Of a stretch of 64,000 nt of DNA, positions 53,721 to 63,496 are shown in pieces. A model generated the notes under the pieces. That model was given only the letters and a program-made list of their open reading frames with translations. It did not search any database and was not told where the DNA came from. Position numbers and translations under genes: made by a program. Each line of letters starts with the position of its first letter. Within the stretch, counting starts at the first letter, position 1. Source of the stretch: Streptococcus himalayensis (GTDB lineage: Bacteria; Bacillota; Bacilli; Lactobacillales; Streptococcaceae); NCBI RefSeq assembly GCF_001708305.1, contig NZ_CP016953.1, positions 406,001 through 470,000 of the forward strand. The letters are read 5' to 3'.

Positions 53721-55125
53721 GGCTCTATAATATCTGTAGTGGGTAAATCCACTGTGGAAATTATGGAGCCTTTTTCAGTGTAGAAAAAAAGTCCCATATG
53801 ACCTATAATGAAAAGCGACAAAACCATCATTTAGAAAGACTCATATGGAACAACTAAATCTTATCACAAATTTTCTCAAAATGAAAGACAAAAATATCAC
53901 GATCACTAATGAATGCGACATGGGAACACACTTAGAACTCCACGGTCACTTGGATTACACAGCCCCTAAATGCCCTTCCTGCAAGGGACAAATGGCTAAG
54001 TATGACTTCCAGAAAGCCTCTAAAATCCCCTACTTAGAAACTGCTGGCTACCCGCTACTTATCCGCCTTCGAAAGCGTCGTTTCAAGTGCAAGGAATGTG
54101 GGAAAATAGCGGTCGCTGAAACTCCTATTGTTAAGAAGAACCATCAAATCTCTGTCGCTGTCAACCAGAAAATCGCACAATTACTCATCGAAAAGCAAGC
54201 AATGACACATATCGCACACAGACTTTCCATTTCAACATCTACAGTTATTCGAAAACTCAATGAGTTTAAGTTTGAAACGGATTGGGCTAAGCTTCCAGAA
54301 GTCATGTCCTGGGATGAGTATGCCTTCAAGAAAGGGAAAATGAGCTTTATCGCTCAAGATTTTGACACAAATAACATCATCGCTATCCTTGATGGAAGAA
54401 CGCAGGCGGTCATCCGAAATCACTTCCTACGATACCCTAGACAGGTCAGAAACCGCGTTAAATTCATCACTATGGACATGTTTAGCCCCTATTATGCCCT
54501 CGCTAAGAAGCTTTTTCCTTACGCTAAAATTGTTCTTGATCGCTTCCACATTGTGCAATATCTCAGCCGTGCTATGAACCGTGTCCGCATACAAATCATG
54601 AATGCTTTTGACCGCAAATCGCATGAATACAAGACGCTCAAACGCTACTGGAAACTGGTACAACAGGATAGTCGTAAACTCAGTGACAAGCGGTTTTATC
54701 GCCCTACATTTCGCATGCATTTGACCAATAAGGAAATCTTAGACAAGCTCCTATCCTACTCAGATGAATTACGACAACATTATGAACTCTATCAACTTCT
54801 TTTATTCCATTTCCAAGAGAAGAACTCAGATCATTTCTTTGACCTAATTGAACAAGAAATAGCCACTGTTAACCCTATTTTCCAGACGGTATTTAAGACG
54901 TTTCTAAAGGATAAGGACAAGGTTTTAAACGCCTTGGAATTGCCTTATTCCAACGCTAAATTGGAAGCTACCAATAATCTTATCAAAGTCATTAAACGAA
55001 ATGCCTTTGGTTTCAGGAACTTTGAAAACTTCAAAAAGCGGATTTTGATTGCCATCAATATCAAAAAAGAGAAGACCAATTTGGTCCTCTCTAGGTGTTA
55101 GCTGACATCTACCCACTACAGTGAG
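53721..55125 (+). mobile_element. Complete ISL3-family insertion sequence (IS1193/IS1167-like)
   Basis: The left end, GGCTCTATAAT, forms a hairpin with ATTATGGAGCC at about 53760-53770 around ctgtagtgggtaaat. The right end carries the inverse core atctacccactacag (about 55107-55121). One full transposase gene inside. The last bases of the right repeat match poorly, so the right limit is approximate. Confidence 0.85.
53845..55101 (+). CDS. ISL3-family transposase, 418 aa, intact
   Basis: N-terminal zinc ribbon (CPSC, then CKECGK, residues about 38-84), HTH region VNQKIAQLLIEKQAMTHIAH, and the DDE domain with VMSWDEYAFKKGKMSF, ITMDMFSPYYALAKKLFP, KIVLDRFHIVQYL and the Glu in AKLEATNNLIKVIKRNAFGFRN. 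Starts MEQLNLITNFLKMK. Length normal for the family, no disruption, so likely active. A second copy begins at 63621. Confidence 0.93.
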   Translation: MEQLNLITNFLKMKDKNITITNECDMGTHLELHGHLDYTAPKCPSCKGQMAKYDFQKASKIPYLETAGYPLLIRLRKRRFKCKECGKIAVAETPIVKKNHQISVAVNQKIAQLLIEKQAMTHIAHRLSISTSTVIRKLNEFKFETDWAKLPEVMSWDEYAFKKGKMSFIAQDFDTNNIIAILDGRTQAVIRNHFLRYPRQVRNRVKFITMDMFSPYYALAKKLFPYAKIVLDRFHIVQYLSRAMNRVRIQIMNAFDRKSHEYKTLKRYWKLVQQDSRKLSDKRFYRPTFRMHLTNKEILDKLLSYSDELRQHYELYQLLLFHFQEKNSDHFFDLIEQEIATVNPIFQTVFKTFLKDKDKVLNALELPYSNAKLEATNNLIKVIKRNAFGFRNFENFKKRILIAINIKKEKTNLVLSRC

Positions 55126-55511
55126 ATTTACGTTTAAATACGTTAAAACAAGTAACAAAACTATTGATAAACCAAGACTTCGTCATCATCTTAGTTACAT
55201 TAAATATAGAAAGGTTGACCAACTATTGACCAAAAATACACTTCGTTTTCACTGACTTTAAAGTAGGGATTCACTGCAATTCAATAAATTACAGAAACAT
55301 TGATTTTAAATTATTTTTGTAATCATAATTTTCAGTTAAGAAAGTCGCAAAAACACCAACTTTGATTTTCATTAAGTATAACTTATCATAAAAATCTAAA
55401 AGCAAGAGTCTTAAAAATTAGCTCTTGCTTTTAGTTTCTCTTATTTTTCTACCTATCATCTATAAATGACTATTTCCAAGATGCTTTACTGCTTATCAAA
55501 TCAATCATTGG
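55126..55511. other. Intergenic region with repeat fragments
   Basis: Holds a doubled GTTGACCAA/ATTGACCAA motif at 55214-55237, similar to one after the integrase at 63439-63462, and a family B block (gattttcattaagtataac, 55360-55390). A hairpin of aaaagcaagagtc..gctcttgctttt (about 55400-55436) can terminate the surface-protein gene on the minus strand. No gene. Confidence 0.55.
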
Positions 55512-58500
55512 CTAATATACTTTTTTATTTTTGTTTCTCTTCATAGTAACCAGTCCTAGACTTGATGCAACAGCTCCCAGAGCCATTAGAGCGACATTTC
55601 CTTTTGCCCCTGTTTCTGGCAATTTTTGATATCTTTCTTTACGAGAGTAAGATTGAGTCTGTACTTCACTTCCTTCTACACGTCCAGGCTCTACAGGAGC
55701 TGGCACTGGTTTAGCTGGCTTAGGATTTTCTACTGGAGGGAGCACTTCCTTACCGTTGTTATCAGCGTTTTCTTCCTCTTCTTCCTTCACCAAGGTAGAT
55801 AAATCAAGTGTTGGAAGGTCATCACGGAAGGCAGGTGCTCCAAGATTGAAGTTTGGTTTTTTAGCTGGTTTTTCCACCTCTATCTCAGAGTCTGGTTTAG
55901 TTTCTGGAGCAGTTGGTTCTTTTGGTTTGTCGTCAGGTTTCACCTCAGGTTGGGTAGGTTCGTTCTTCTCTTTTTCCGCCTGTGCTTTTTCAGCTTGCTC
56001 TTTGGCTAGTTTTTCTGCTGCTTCCTTCTCACGAGCCAAGCGGGCTGCTTCAGCCTTAACTTTTGCTTCTTCTTCCGCCTTGATTTTTGCTTCAGCTTCT
56101 AGGCGGGCTTTCTCGGCAGCGTCTTTTTCTGCTTGTGCTTTAGCTTCGGCTTCTTTGCGTTCCTTTTCCAAGCGGTCTGCCTCAGCTTTAGCCTCGGCTT
56201 CTTTGCGTTCCTTTTCCAAGCGGTCTGCCTCGGCTTTAGCTTTGGCTTCTTTTGCAGCTGTTTCTTTAGCGAGGCGTTCTGCTTCTAGTCTAGCTGCTTC
56301 TTCCTTTGCTTTCTTTTCCGCTTCAAGGCGAGCCTTCTCTGCTAACTCTTTTGCGAGGCGTTCTGCTTCGGCTTTCGCTTTAGCTTCGGCTGCTAGTTTT
56401 TCAGCCTCTGCCTTTGCTTTGGCATCTTGCTCTGCTTTGAGACGAGCTTCTTCTGCCTTGCGTTCTGCTTCAAGGCGTTCTTTTTCTAAACGGTCCGCTT
56501 CGGCTTTAGCTGCTAGGTAGTCCTGATAAGCCTTATACTGGCTTTCTACCACCTTCAAGTTGTTCACTGCCTTGTCATAGTTAGCTTGTGCTGCATTCTT
56601 TTCTTGTGTAAGGGTTGCGACTTGAGCTTTCGCTATGTCAAGTGCCTGTTTTGCCTGTTCTGCTTCTCTTTGAAGAGGTTGTAATTCTGCCTGTAGAGTA
56701 GCTAGTTTTTGGGCGTTGGCTTCTGCTGTAGCAAGAGTTGTTTGAGCAGCCTTGAGGGCAGACTCAGCCTGTGTGAGTTCCGTTTGAGCTGTCTTAAGAG
56801 CCGCTTTCTTCTCAAGAAGCGCAGCTTCTTTATCCGCAAGGGTGCGATTGGCATCTGTAAGAACAGTTTGTGCCTGTGTAAGAGCTTGACCTTTAGAAGC
56901 TACACTCGCTTGACTGGTTGCGACATCTGCCTGTGCCAAAGTGAGGGCTTTTTGTGCAGCGGTGAGAGTTGCTTCTTTTTGGGCTAGGTCTGTCTTAGCG
57001 GTCGCAAGTTCAGCTTGAGCAGCCCCTACAGCACCTTGCGCTGTTGCAAGGTTCGCTTTTGCCGTGTCTAATGCTCGCTGAGCGGCTGGTGTTTGCACAG
57101 GAGTAGCCTCAGCTTTTGCTAGTTCACTTTGGGCTGTCCGGAGACTAGCTTGTGCTCTTTGGAGTTTAGACTCTGCATTTTCCAAAGCAGCTTGTGCAGG
57201 AGCTAGTTGACTGTGAGCAGTCGCTAATTTCCCTTCTGCTGTCGCTACTTTAGCTTCCAAGGCTTCTTTTGAAATGGGGTTGGCAATTGGGGTACCGGCA
57301 TACTCTGGTTTAGCTGGACCATCTGTAAATTCAAGCAGGTAACCTGAGTTCTTTGAACCGGTATATCCAGACAAACCAAAGTACTGGTCTCCTTTACGGG
57401 CTTCCCGGAACTTAGCATCTAGGTTGGTAAGGGAGATGGCATGACCGAAATGTTGGAATTGCAAATAATCAACAAGCACCATGTGTTTTATAAACAAAGC
57501 TACTTGACCTTTTAACTCTGTCATCGTATAATTGTCATTAAAGATATCTGTTTGGGGGGACAAGTCTTCGTCTAAAGCTTGTCCTGTCCGATCTTTTACT
57601 CGGATGATGGCTGGGATATCATGTCCTTTTTCCGAATCCCAGTCATCCGCCAAGTATTCTTTGGCAATCATATCCGCAATCTTCATAGACCCTGTTGAAA
57701 TGAGGGCTTTTGAAGCAATGCCCATTTGTGCCCGCAAATCATTAATGATTGTTTGAGCGAATTGAGCTAATTCTAAGCGATCGGCATCCGTTAGGTCATT
57801 TAACCCATTCCCGTTTTTAGAAATCACGACTCGTTGATTAGACTCAATAGCATCAAGAGATGTGCGCAATTTTCGCAAATATTTCCCATCGATACTCTCT
57901 TTGTTTAAGCGACGAGACTCCGCTTCCAACACCTTCCAAATCCGGTTCATCTCGGTGGTGTCCTTGGTCACATAGCGGGCTTCGTAGAATTTCACCAAGT
58001 TTTCTTTATAGGTGTCGGACAGTTTGATGGTAAAGATAGAACCAAGGGCTTGTTTTGCCTTATCTAGTTCTGCTTGAGCAGATGAGATGTGATGTTGGAT
58101 TGCTGTAAGATTGCTGCTTGCGGCAGTTTTTTCATGTTCAGCAGTTGAGACTTGGGCTTGGCTTGTTGCTACTTGATTTTGAGCAGTGGTGATGGCAGCT
58201 GCTCGTTTGACATCTGCTGCTTTGGCATCAGCTACCTTTGCTTGAGCCGTTGCCACTTCATTTTCTTTAGCAGTCACCTCTTGAGTAGCTTGGGCTACTT
58301 TTTTTTCTGCCTCAGCTACCGTTGATTTAGCTGTGTTGACTTGGTTTTGAGCAGTTGTTGCAGTAGCTTGAGCCGTCTTTTCATCAGCGAGGTCTTGAGC
58401 GAGTTGCTTTTCTGCCTGTGCTTTAGCAGTGGTAGCATTTGCTACTGCCTTCTCTGCGTTTTGAACAGCTGTTGTGCTTCCTGCTACTTCATTTTCAAGG

Positions 58501-58964
58501 GTGCTAACAGCCATTTGATTGTTCTTAACTTGGTCTTGCTTTGTCGTAACTGCTTGCGTAGCCGTTGCTACTTCTTTCTCAGCTGTAGGAACAGGTGTTG
58601 CCGCCGCTTCATGTTCTGCGGTAGTCACTTCCGCCTCTTTTGCTTCAAGAGCTTGACTGGCACTGGTATAGCTTGCTTCAGCGGCAGGAAGCGTTTGTTC
58701 TGCGGTGGCAAGATTGCTTTGTGCTTGGTTGAGGGCAGACTCAGCAGTGGCTACTTGATCTTTTGCTTGATTGACATCGTTTTCTGTTACTTCGGTCGTT
58801 GCATTAGTAACAACCGCAGCATTGTTTGCTGCTTCATCCGCATGCACTTCTACCGTTGCGACAGTAGTTAGCATTCCAATCGCAAGAACCCCTACTGCTC
58901 CGTAGGCTTTCAGTTTGCGGATAAACCCATGGCTTTTGTTAGTTGTGTGTGTATTTGTTGACAT
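55512..58964 (-). CDS. LPXTG-anchored coiled-coil surface protein, SEC10/PgrA surface-exclusion type, 1150 aa
   Basis: Signal region [20 protein letters not shown], cleaved after ATVEVHA. Residues 30-310 and 580-830 are long Ala/Gln/Thr-rich coiled coils; between them a globular domain (about 315-560) with [26 protein letters not shown] [17 protein letters not shown] and [16 protein letters not shown] resembles PgrA/SEC10 surface-exclusion proteins of conjugative plasmids. Residues 850-1020 are KAEA/RLEKE repeats, then a Pro-rich wall region and LPETGAKG, hydrophobic segment, KRNKNKK. Divergent from an XRE regulator. May act in adhesion or block of mating; unproven. Confidence 0.88.
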   Translation of the reverse strand: MSTNTHTTNKSHGFIRKLKAYGAVGVLAIGMLTTVATVEVHADEAANNAAVVTNATTEVTENDVNQAKDQVATAESALNQAQSNLATAEQTLPAAEASYTSASQALEAKEAEVTTAEHEAAATPVPTAEKEVATATQAVTTKQDQVKNNQMAVSTLENEVAGSTTAVQNAEKAVANATTAKAQAEKQLAQDLADEKTAQATATTAQNQVNTAKSTVAEAEKKVAQATQEVTAKENEVATAQAKVADAKAADVKRAAAITTAQNQVATSQAQVSTAEHEKTAASSNLTAIQHHISSAQAELDKAKQALGSIFTIKLSDTYKENLVKFYEARYVTKDTTEMNRIWKVLEAESRRLNKESIDGKYLRKLRTSLDAIESNQRVVISKNGNGLNDLTDADRLELAQFAQTIINDLRAQMGIASKALISTGSMKIADMIAKEYLADDWDSEKGHDIPAIIRVKDRTGQALDEDLSPQTDIFNDNYTMTELKGQVALFIKHMVLVDYLQFQHFGHAISLTNLDAKFREARKGDQYFGLSGYTGSKNSGYLLEFTDGPAKPEYAGTPIANPISKEALEAKVATAEGKLATAHSQLAPAQAALENAESKLQRAQASLRTAQSELAKAEATPVQTPAAQRALDTAKANLATAQGAVGAAQAELATAKTDLAQKEATLTAAQKALTLAQADVATSQASVASKGQALTQAQTVLTDANRTLADKEAALLEKKAALKTAQTELTQAESALKAAQTTLATAEANAQKLATLQAELQPLQREAEQAKQALDIAKAQVATLTQEKNAAQANYDKAVNNLKVVESQYKAYQDYLAAKAEADRLEKERLEAERKAEEARLKAEQDAKAKAEAEKLAAEAKAKAEAERLAKELAEKARLEAEKKAKEEAARLEAERLAKETAAKEAKAKAEADRLEKERKEAEAKAEADRLEKERKEAEAKAQAEKDAAEKARLEAEAKIKAEEEAKVKAEAARLAREKEAAEKLAKEQAEKAQAEKEKNEPTQPEVKPDDKPKEPTAPETKPDSEIEVEKPAKKPNFNLGAPAFRDDLPTLDLSTLVKEEEEENADNNGKEVLPPVENPKPAKPVPAPVEPGRVEGSEVQTQSYSRKERYQKLPETGAKGNVALMALGAVASSLGLVTMKRNKNKKVY
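56147..56242 (-). repeat. Two 48-bp tandem repeats in the surface-protein gene
   Basis: Two nearly identical 48-base units encode [16 protein letters not shown]. Period is 16 residues, fitting the helical register; copy number may vary between strains. Confidence 0.75.
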
Positions 58965-59009
58965 ATCTCTGTACCTCGTTTGTTCCAAAAACTATTTTTT
59001 AAGGCTATT

Positions 59010-59061
59010 TTATCATTTAAAACAGTTTTTTACAACTGTTTAGGTAAAGAACAGTTTTTTA
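59010..59061. promoter_or_regulatory. Promoter and palindromic operator between surface protein and XRE regulator
   Basis: For the surface gene: minus-strand TTGTAA (59035-59030), 17-base spacer, TAAAAT (59015-59010). Overlapping the -35 is AAACAGTT-N6-AACTGTTT (59020-59041), a perfect palindrome; a further AACAGTTTTTTA lies at 59050-59061. A likely site for the divergent XRE protein. Confidence 0.6.
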
Positions 59062-59115
59062 TGGTGGTTTGTTTTATCAAATATTATATGTATGATATAT
59101 TTTAGAGGTACAATC

Positions 59116-59442
59116 ATGGATAACAAACTACAAGAATACATCTCAAAACGAATACGCCTACTACGAATCCAAAAAGGGATAACACAAATGGAGCTAGAAG
59201 AAAAGGCTGGCCTCGGCTATAACTATATCTACAAACTGGAGAATAAGCCTAATAATATAACACTCTCAACTTTGTCAAAGGTTATGGAAGCATTAGAAAT
59301 AGATATTACAACATTTTTTGATATAGAATTCACCCCAGATAGCGATATAGAAGACTTAATTCTTTTACTGAATGATTTACCTAAACGTAAACGAAAAGAG
59401 GTTATTCAAGCTATCAATTCACTCGTCCGAACCTTAAAATAG
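59116..59442 (+). CDS. XRE-family transcriptional regulator, 108 aa
   Basis: Helix-turn-helix at residues 8-62 (IRLLRIQKGITQMELEEKAGLGYNYIYKLENKPNNITLSTLSKVMEAL), then a short acidic region (DSDIEDLILLLNDL) ending in a basic helix. Start MDNKLQEYISKRI with AGAGGTAC before it. Probably controls the divergent surface-protein gene and/or the mobile element. A terminator follows at 59467-59494. Confidence 0.87.
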   Translation: MDNKLQEYISKRIRLLRIQKGITQMELEEKAGLGYNYIYKLENKPNNITLSTLSKVMEALEIDITTFFDIEFTPDSDIEDLILLLNDLPKRKRKEVIQAINSLVRTLK

Positions 59443-59466
59443 TATTCTTTTATTTTATAACAAAAA

Positions 59467-59496
59467 TAGCAGCTACCGATATGGTGCTGCTTTTTG
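59467..59496 (+). terminator. Terminator of the XRE gene
   Basis: AGCAGCTACC-gatat-GGTGCTGCT followed by TTTT. Confidence 0.8.
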
Positions 59497-59585
59497 GTGC
59501 TTTAGAATTAAATAAGTGTTTCATTGCTATTTTCTTATACAATTTTTACAAGAAATTATACAGAGAAGAAAGAATTTATTTTTTT

Positions 59586-59739
59586 TGCGAGCTTTAGCTA
59601 GCAGGTTTTGCGCGGTTCGCAAAACATCGGTTCGCTAGAACCGACAGCGAGGAAAAAAGAAAACGCAGAGCTTTCTTTTTGGGCTGCAAGCCTACGTGTT
59701 TAGCGCTGAGTAACGACAGTTTACTCACGCTAAACACGT
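59586..59739. other. Cluster of stem-loops, possible origin of transfer or replication
   Basis: In 155 bases stand five hairpins: GCGAGC..AGCTAGC; GTTTTGCG-cggtt-CGCAAAAC (59605-59625); TCGGTTC-gcta-GAACCGA (59627-59644); AAAAAGAAA..TTTCTTTTT (about 59653-59679); and a 19-bp stem, ACGTGTTTAGCG plus TGAGTAA against TTACTCA plus CGCTAAACACGT (59694-59739). GC-rich in an AT-rich region. Such arrays occur at single-strand origins and oriT sites; no relaxase gene is in the window. Confidence 0.5.
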
Positions 59740-60746
59740 AAATCCTCAAAATCTAGATTATCTCTATAAATGTATCCAGTTAACGTAGTAATATAGGCAG
59801 GGAATCGCAAAACGCCCTGCCTTTTCCTATTTTCTAAGCAATATCGTTTTATTCATTACAGTCATGAGCTTATTTTATGGACTTTTATATTAGACCACGA
59901 TTACAAATAAAATGGAGAACTATCATGTCCCATTTTTTAGTCCAAAATGGTTCTTTTACTATACCAATATTCACAAAAATACGGTCTTATACCTTTTCCA
60001 TTGTTTTTAATATTCATGGATAAAATACGATTCCAATTTTTAAACAAATATGGACATCTTTCCTATGCCATCATCTAAGAAATTATGCTCTAACCTAAAC
60101 TTCCTTTTTAGATAACACGAAATTTCAATAAGTTCATTGCAATTTTTAGAAAATTGTTCCTCCCAGTTTTCATTTTAAACTGGAATAACGTAATTTTTTA
60201 TCCATTTGATTTTTTTGTTTTAGTTTTTCTGGCATAGTAATAATGAAAAGATTGAATAAGTAGAGTTAGTAATGTTCTGGTGATATTGTTTCATCGGAAC
60301 AAAAGGAGGAAACAGTTCGATTTCATATTCGTGAGATTCTGTTCATTCAATAAAACAACTCATTTATTCAATCAGAATATAAAATTAAGAAAGGAATTTT
60401 AGAAAATATTTTTGTAGAAAAAACTTATTTTTTAAGCTAGAAAAAATACACAACGTAATGATAAAGGAGGAAACAATCACACAGTTAATTGTCTAACAAA
60501 GGTTTACGAATAGCGAAGCCAAAGCAAGAAATCGTTCATTTAATTGAAAAAGAAGAAAAAGAAAATACGTTATCAGATGTATTTTATGTATATTCAAGCT
60601 CTCGAATCGAAATTGAGCATTGGAGTAGTCTTCTCCAATCAAAAAAATACAAAGAACACCTGCCGCAACAGGGAGATTCTGTTTTCGAAAGTATCGCGTT
60701 AATCGAAAACACCTCAACCATTGGTTTAATAAGAAAGGAGTTTATC
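59740..60746. other. AT-rich stretch before the first integrase gene
   Basis: It has a hairpin GGCAGGG..CCCTGCC plus TTTTCC (about 59798-59825) and a possible 32-codon ORF (59924-60022, MSHFLVQNGSFTIPIFTKIR then a stop soon after) with weak TGGAG. AAAGGAGGAAACA occurs twice (about 60301, 60463) without a clear gene. From 60489 an open frame in phase with the integrase (LSNKGLRIAKPKQEIVHLIE onward) may be part of an older gene. Confidence 0.45.
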
Positions 60747-61796
60747 ATGGGCAAAAAAAGACGGTCACGTTCAGATCGAAACCAACATCGCAAACAGGCC
60801 ATCGCAAAGCAAATTGAAGCATTGAACACCCCAGAAGGACGTTTTGAGTTTGTCAATGCAAAAGGACTCTCAAATTTAAAAGCACGTTATAAAAAGGGAA
60901 AGGGAATCAAGAGAAATGAAGCGAAAAAAACTGGTAAAGATATCGAATTGATTCACAGTTTCTGTACTCTTCAAAAATATGCTGGTTCGTGGAAATGCTT
61001 CGCAACATGGTTTTCTACGCACATTTCTTCAAAACGATTAATACAATTAGACAGTTTTGAAAAAGATATAGAGGGTTGGACAGAAATCGTTAATCAATAT
61101 CTTCAGTTTTGCATAGAAAATGAACTTGCTCCAAACACACAAGCAAGCTATAAATCTGCCATTGCCAAAGTTCTTGGTATATCCTCAACATCGTTCATTC
61201 CAACTCAGCCAAGAACACGTGCAAGTCGCACAAATAATCGTCTATTCGATAGAGACGAACGTTTGTCTGATAAAAATAACGAGTATTGGCATAAAGTGGT
61301 TTCTGCGACTGGCTTGCGTAAGAAAGAATTGATGAATATTACTGGTGACGCAATGCAACGTGGTCGAAATGGTCGTTGGTATTTAAATATCAATGGCCAT
61401 AAACATCAAACAAAAGGCCGCAGAGACCGCTGGGCTCCAATCATGCCAACAAGCAAAGAGGAAGAAGACTGGCTTGTAGAAATATTTAGACGAGCGGGTA
61501 AACGAAAGGTATTTCAAGTACCGAAAGATTTAATTTTGGATGATTTTGATGGAAAAAAAGTTCCAACGGCATTAAAACCGCACAAATACAGAGCTGAATA
61601 TGCGGAACGTGTTTATTTAAACGTAGTACGTGATATTTCTAAAATTAAAAATAGAAAAGAAATCATTTATTTACGTAAGGAGTTGGCAGGAATTGCATTA
61701 GATCGTGTCGCATGTAAAATTGTGACAAAAGCTTTGGGACATAATCGTCCTGATGAATTTCCAAAATCATACGCTTATAAGCTGTTGAAACGCTAA
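60747..61796 (+). CDS. Tyrosine recombinase/integrase-domain protein, 349 aa
   Basis: It opens with a basic segment, MGKKRRSRSDRNQHRKQAIA, then a SAM-like core-binding domain (NQYLQFCIENELAPNTQASY). Catalytic candidates in order: Arg in SATGLRKKELMNI, HxxR in LKPHKYRAEYAERVY, His in ALGHNRPDEF and Tyr in KSYAYKLLKR. Layout is that of a divergent phage-type integrase (Integrase_1-like). AGAAAGGAG supports ATG 60747; the frame stays open back to a TTG at 60489 with no close ribosome site. It is unlike the second integrase at 62293. Confidence 0.7.
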   Translation: MGKKRRSRSDRNQHRKQAIAKQIEALNTPEGRFEFVNAKGLSNLKARYKKGKGIKRNEAKKTGKDIELIHSFCTLQKYAGSWKCFATWFSTHISSKRLIQLDSFEKDIEGWTEIVNQYLQFCIENELAPNTQASYKSAIAKVLGISSTSFIPTQPRTRASRTNNRLFDRDERLSDKNNEYWHKVVSATGLRKKELMNITGDAMQRGRNGRWYLNINGHKHQTKGRRDRWAPIMPTSKEEEDWLVEIFRRAGKRKVFQVPKDLILDDFDGKKVPTALKPHKYRAEYAERVYLNVVRDISKIKNRKEIIYLRKELAGIALDRVACKIVTKALGHNRPDEFPKSYAYKLLKR

Positions 61797-61897
61797 TATA
61801 AATTTTTTTAAACAGCTATTTTTTATCAATTTTACTTTCATTCAAACGTTTTTATGGCATACTTCTTATAACAAAAAACGAAAGGAATGGATAACAT

Positions 61898-62236
61898 ATG
61901 GATACTATTACAATCAATATCGAAGGTTTAACTGTCACTCTTCCAGAAACACATATCCTTGTTTCTCGGGAGGATTACAAAAAGCTAGAAAACAAAGCAG
62001 CAATGGGACGATATATGAGCTTATCAGATGTTTTAGAACTGCTTTCAATCTCTCGGCCGTGGTTGCTTGAGAATGTGCTTTACAAGCCCAATATTCGCAA
62101 AGACATTGACATTGAGCAGAATCCCAATGGTTTTGTAAAATACCCTCACAATCAGGGCGGGAAATATCTCTTTCTAGCTTCAAAAACAAAAGAATTCTTT
62201 GAGCAGAATTTTTCTGACTTATTAAAAGGAAAATGA
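61898..62236 (+). CDS. DUF771-family phage/ICE protein, possible excisionase, 112 aa
   Basis: Matches what I know of DUF771: VSREDYKKLENKAAMGRYMS, then SDVLELLSISRPWLLENVLY. The central part looks like a winged or HTH DNA-binding fold. Proteins of this family sit next to integrases in streptococcal phages and integrative elements, the place of an excisionase or directionality factor. AAAGGAATGG precedes the ATG. 57 bases before the integrase gene. Confidence 0.8.
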   Translation: MDTITINIEGLTVTLPETHILVSREDYKKLENKAAMGRYMSLSDVLELLSISRPWLLENVLYKPNIRKDIDIEQNPNGFVKYPHNQGGKYLFLASKTKEFFEQNFSDLLKGK

Positions 62237-62292
62237 TATAATAGCCAGGACGAATGTCTTGGTTATCATTTTCTACAAGAAAGGATAATACA

Positions 62293-63423
62293 ATGGCAAT
62301 ATCTTATAGACAAAGAGGTAAAAAGAAAACTTGGGATTATCGCATTTTCGATAAAAACAAGATAGTCGTAGCGTCTAATTCTGGCTTCAAAACAAAAAAA
62401 GAAGCCATCTTGGAAGCTACACAAATTGAATTAGAACTCTTACAAGGCAACACGATTGATTCATCTGTATCCCTTTATCAACTCTGGAAAAGTTGGTACC
62501 ACCTTCAAATCAAACCGTTAAAAAAAAGTGATGGAACCATAAACCATCACCTTCATAGGGGTAAGCTTATCTCAGAGTATTTCAACGACAAACCAGTTAT
62601 TGAAATAAAAGCTAGCGATTATCAAGAATTTATCAATAATTATGCTAAAAGAGTTGGAAAAGACACTGTACGACGCTTGAATGCAGAAGTTCGTAAAGTG
62701 GTGCGATTTGCCAAACGTGACAAACTCTCCATTACCGATTTTACAGATGGGGTTATCATCACTGGAAAATCTAGCCGTAAAATCAAGGAACAAAAAGCTA
62801 TTACAAGTACAAAAGATTATCATAAATTACTTGCCGCTTTAAAATCCAATATTGAAAAGCAGTTTAATAGTATTGATTATCTGCTATATGTTCAACTAAA
62901 AACAGGTCTACGGTTCGGAGAAGTTTTGGGATTAACTTGGGATTGTATCCACTATGATACCAAAGAAATCTACACTTATAGGCGATATGACCCACGTAGA
63001 CAAGAATGGCGACCACCAAAAACCGATACATCTGTCCGACATATTCCAATTGATTTAGAAACCCTAGAGTTATTGAAAAAATTAAAACAGCTACAAATTC
63101 GGGAACAGAGAGATTCGAACATTAAAAACCTGAATGATTTTGTTTTCTACAATTTATTTGAAGGTGTTCCAAGTAACCATTCTGTTAATAAACACCTTCG
63201 AGAATTACTAAATCATCTACAAATTACACCTTACGACCTATCTTCTACTGGCATCCGACATACCTATGCCAGTATCATGTTAGCCTATGATATTGATATC
63301 TGGGTTATCGCTACGAATATGGGGCATAAGGATATTACTCAGATTACTAAAACCTATGGTCATTTGATTAAAGAAAAAGCAGAGAAAGAAAACAATCGTA
63401 TTCGTGAGTTATTAGCTTCATAA
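62293..63423 (+). CDS. int: Phage/ICE-type tyrosine integrase, 376 aa
   Basis: AP2-like arm domain (MAISYRQRGKKKTWDYRIFD), core-binding domain (about residues 60-150) and catalytic domain with Arg in KTGLRFGEVLGLTWD, HxxR in STGIRHTYASIML, His in NMGHKDITQI and Tyr in KTYGHL. AGAAAGGA precedes the ATG used; 13 upstream codons are ignored. An inverted repeat acctt-g-aaggt terminator and doubled TTGACCAA motif follow. Element genes are expected beyond, but an ISL3 copy lies there. Confidence 0.93.
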   Translation: MAISYRQRGKKKTWDYRIFDKNKIVVASNSGFKTKKEAILEATQIELELLQGNTIDSSVSLYQLWKSWYHLQIKPLKKSDGTINHHLHRGKLISEYFNDKPVIEIKASDYQEFINNYAKRVGKDTVRRLNAEVRKVVRFAKRDKLSITDFTDGVIITGKSSRKIKEQKAITSTKDYHKLLAALKSNIEKQFNSIDYLLYVQLKTGLRFGEVLGLTWDCIHYDTKEIYTYRRYDPRRQEWRPPKTDTSVRHIPIDLETLELLKKLKQLQIREQRDSNIKNLNDFVFYNLFEGVPSNHSVNKHLRELLNHLQITPYDLSSTGIRHTYASIMLAYDIDIWVIATNMGHKDITQITKTYGHLIKEKAEKENNRIRELLAS

Positions 63424-63438
63424 TTTTTTTCTGAAAAA

Positions 63439-63490
63439 GTTGACCAAAAATTGACCAAAATTGAAAAAGACCTTGATTTCTCAAGGTCAA
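63439..63490 (+). other. Doubled TTGACCAA motif and terminator after int; possible att region
   Basis: GTTGACCAA and ATTGACCAAAA in tandem (63439-63462), then GACCTTGA-tttc-TCAAGGTC (63469-63488). The doubled motif has a near-identical partner at 55214-55237. Confidence 0.5.
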
Positions 63491-63496
63491 ATATTC

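Noticed and set aside
55756..56520. Plus-strand 254-codon open frame rich in Ser, Ala and Phe
   Set aside because: It is the antisense of the Lys/Glu/Ala repeats of the surface protein; it has no ribosome site and a low-complexity composition expected of a shadow.
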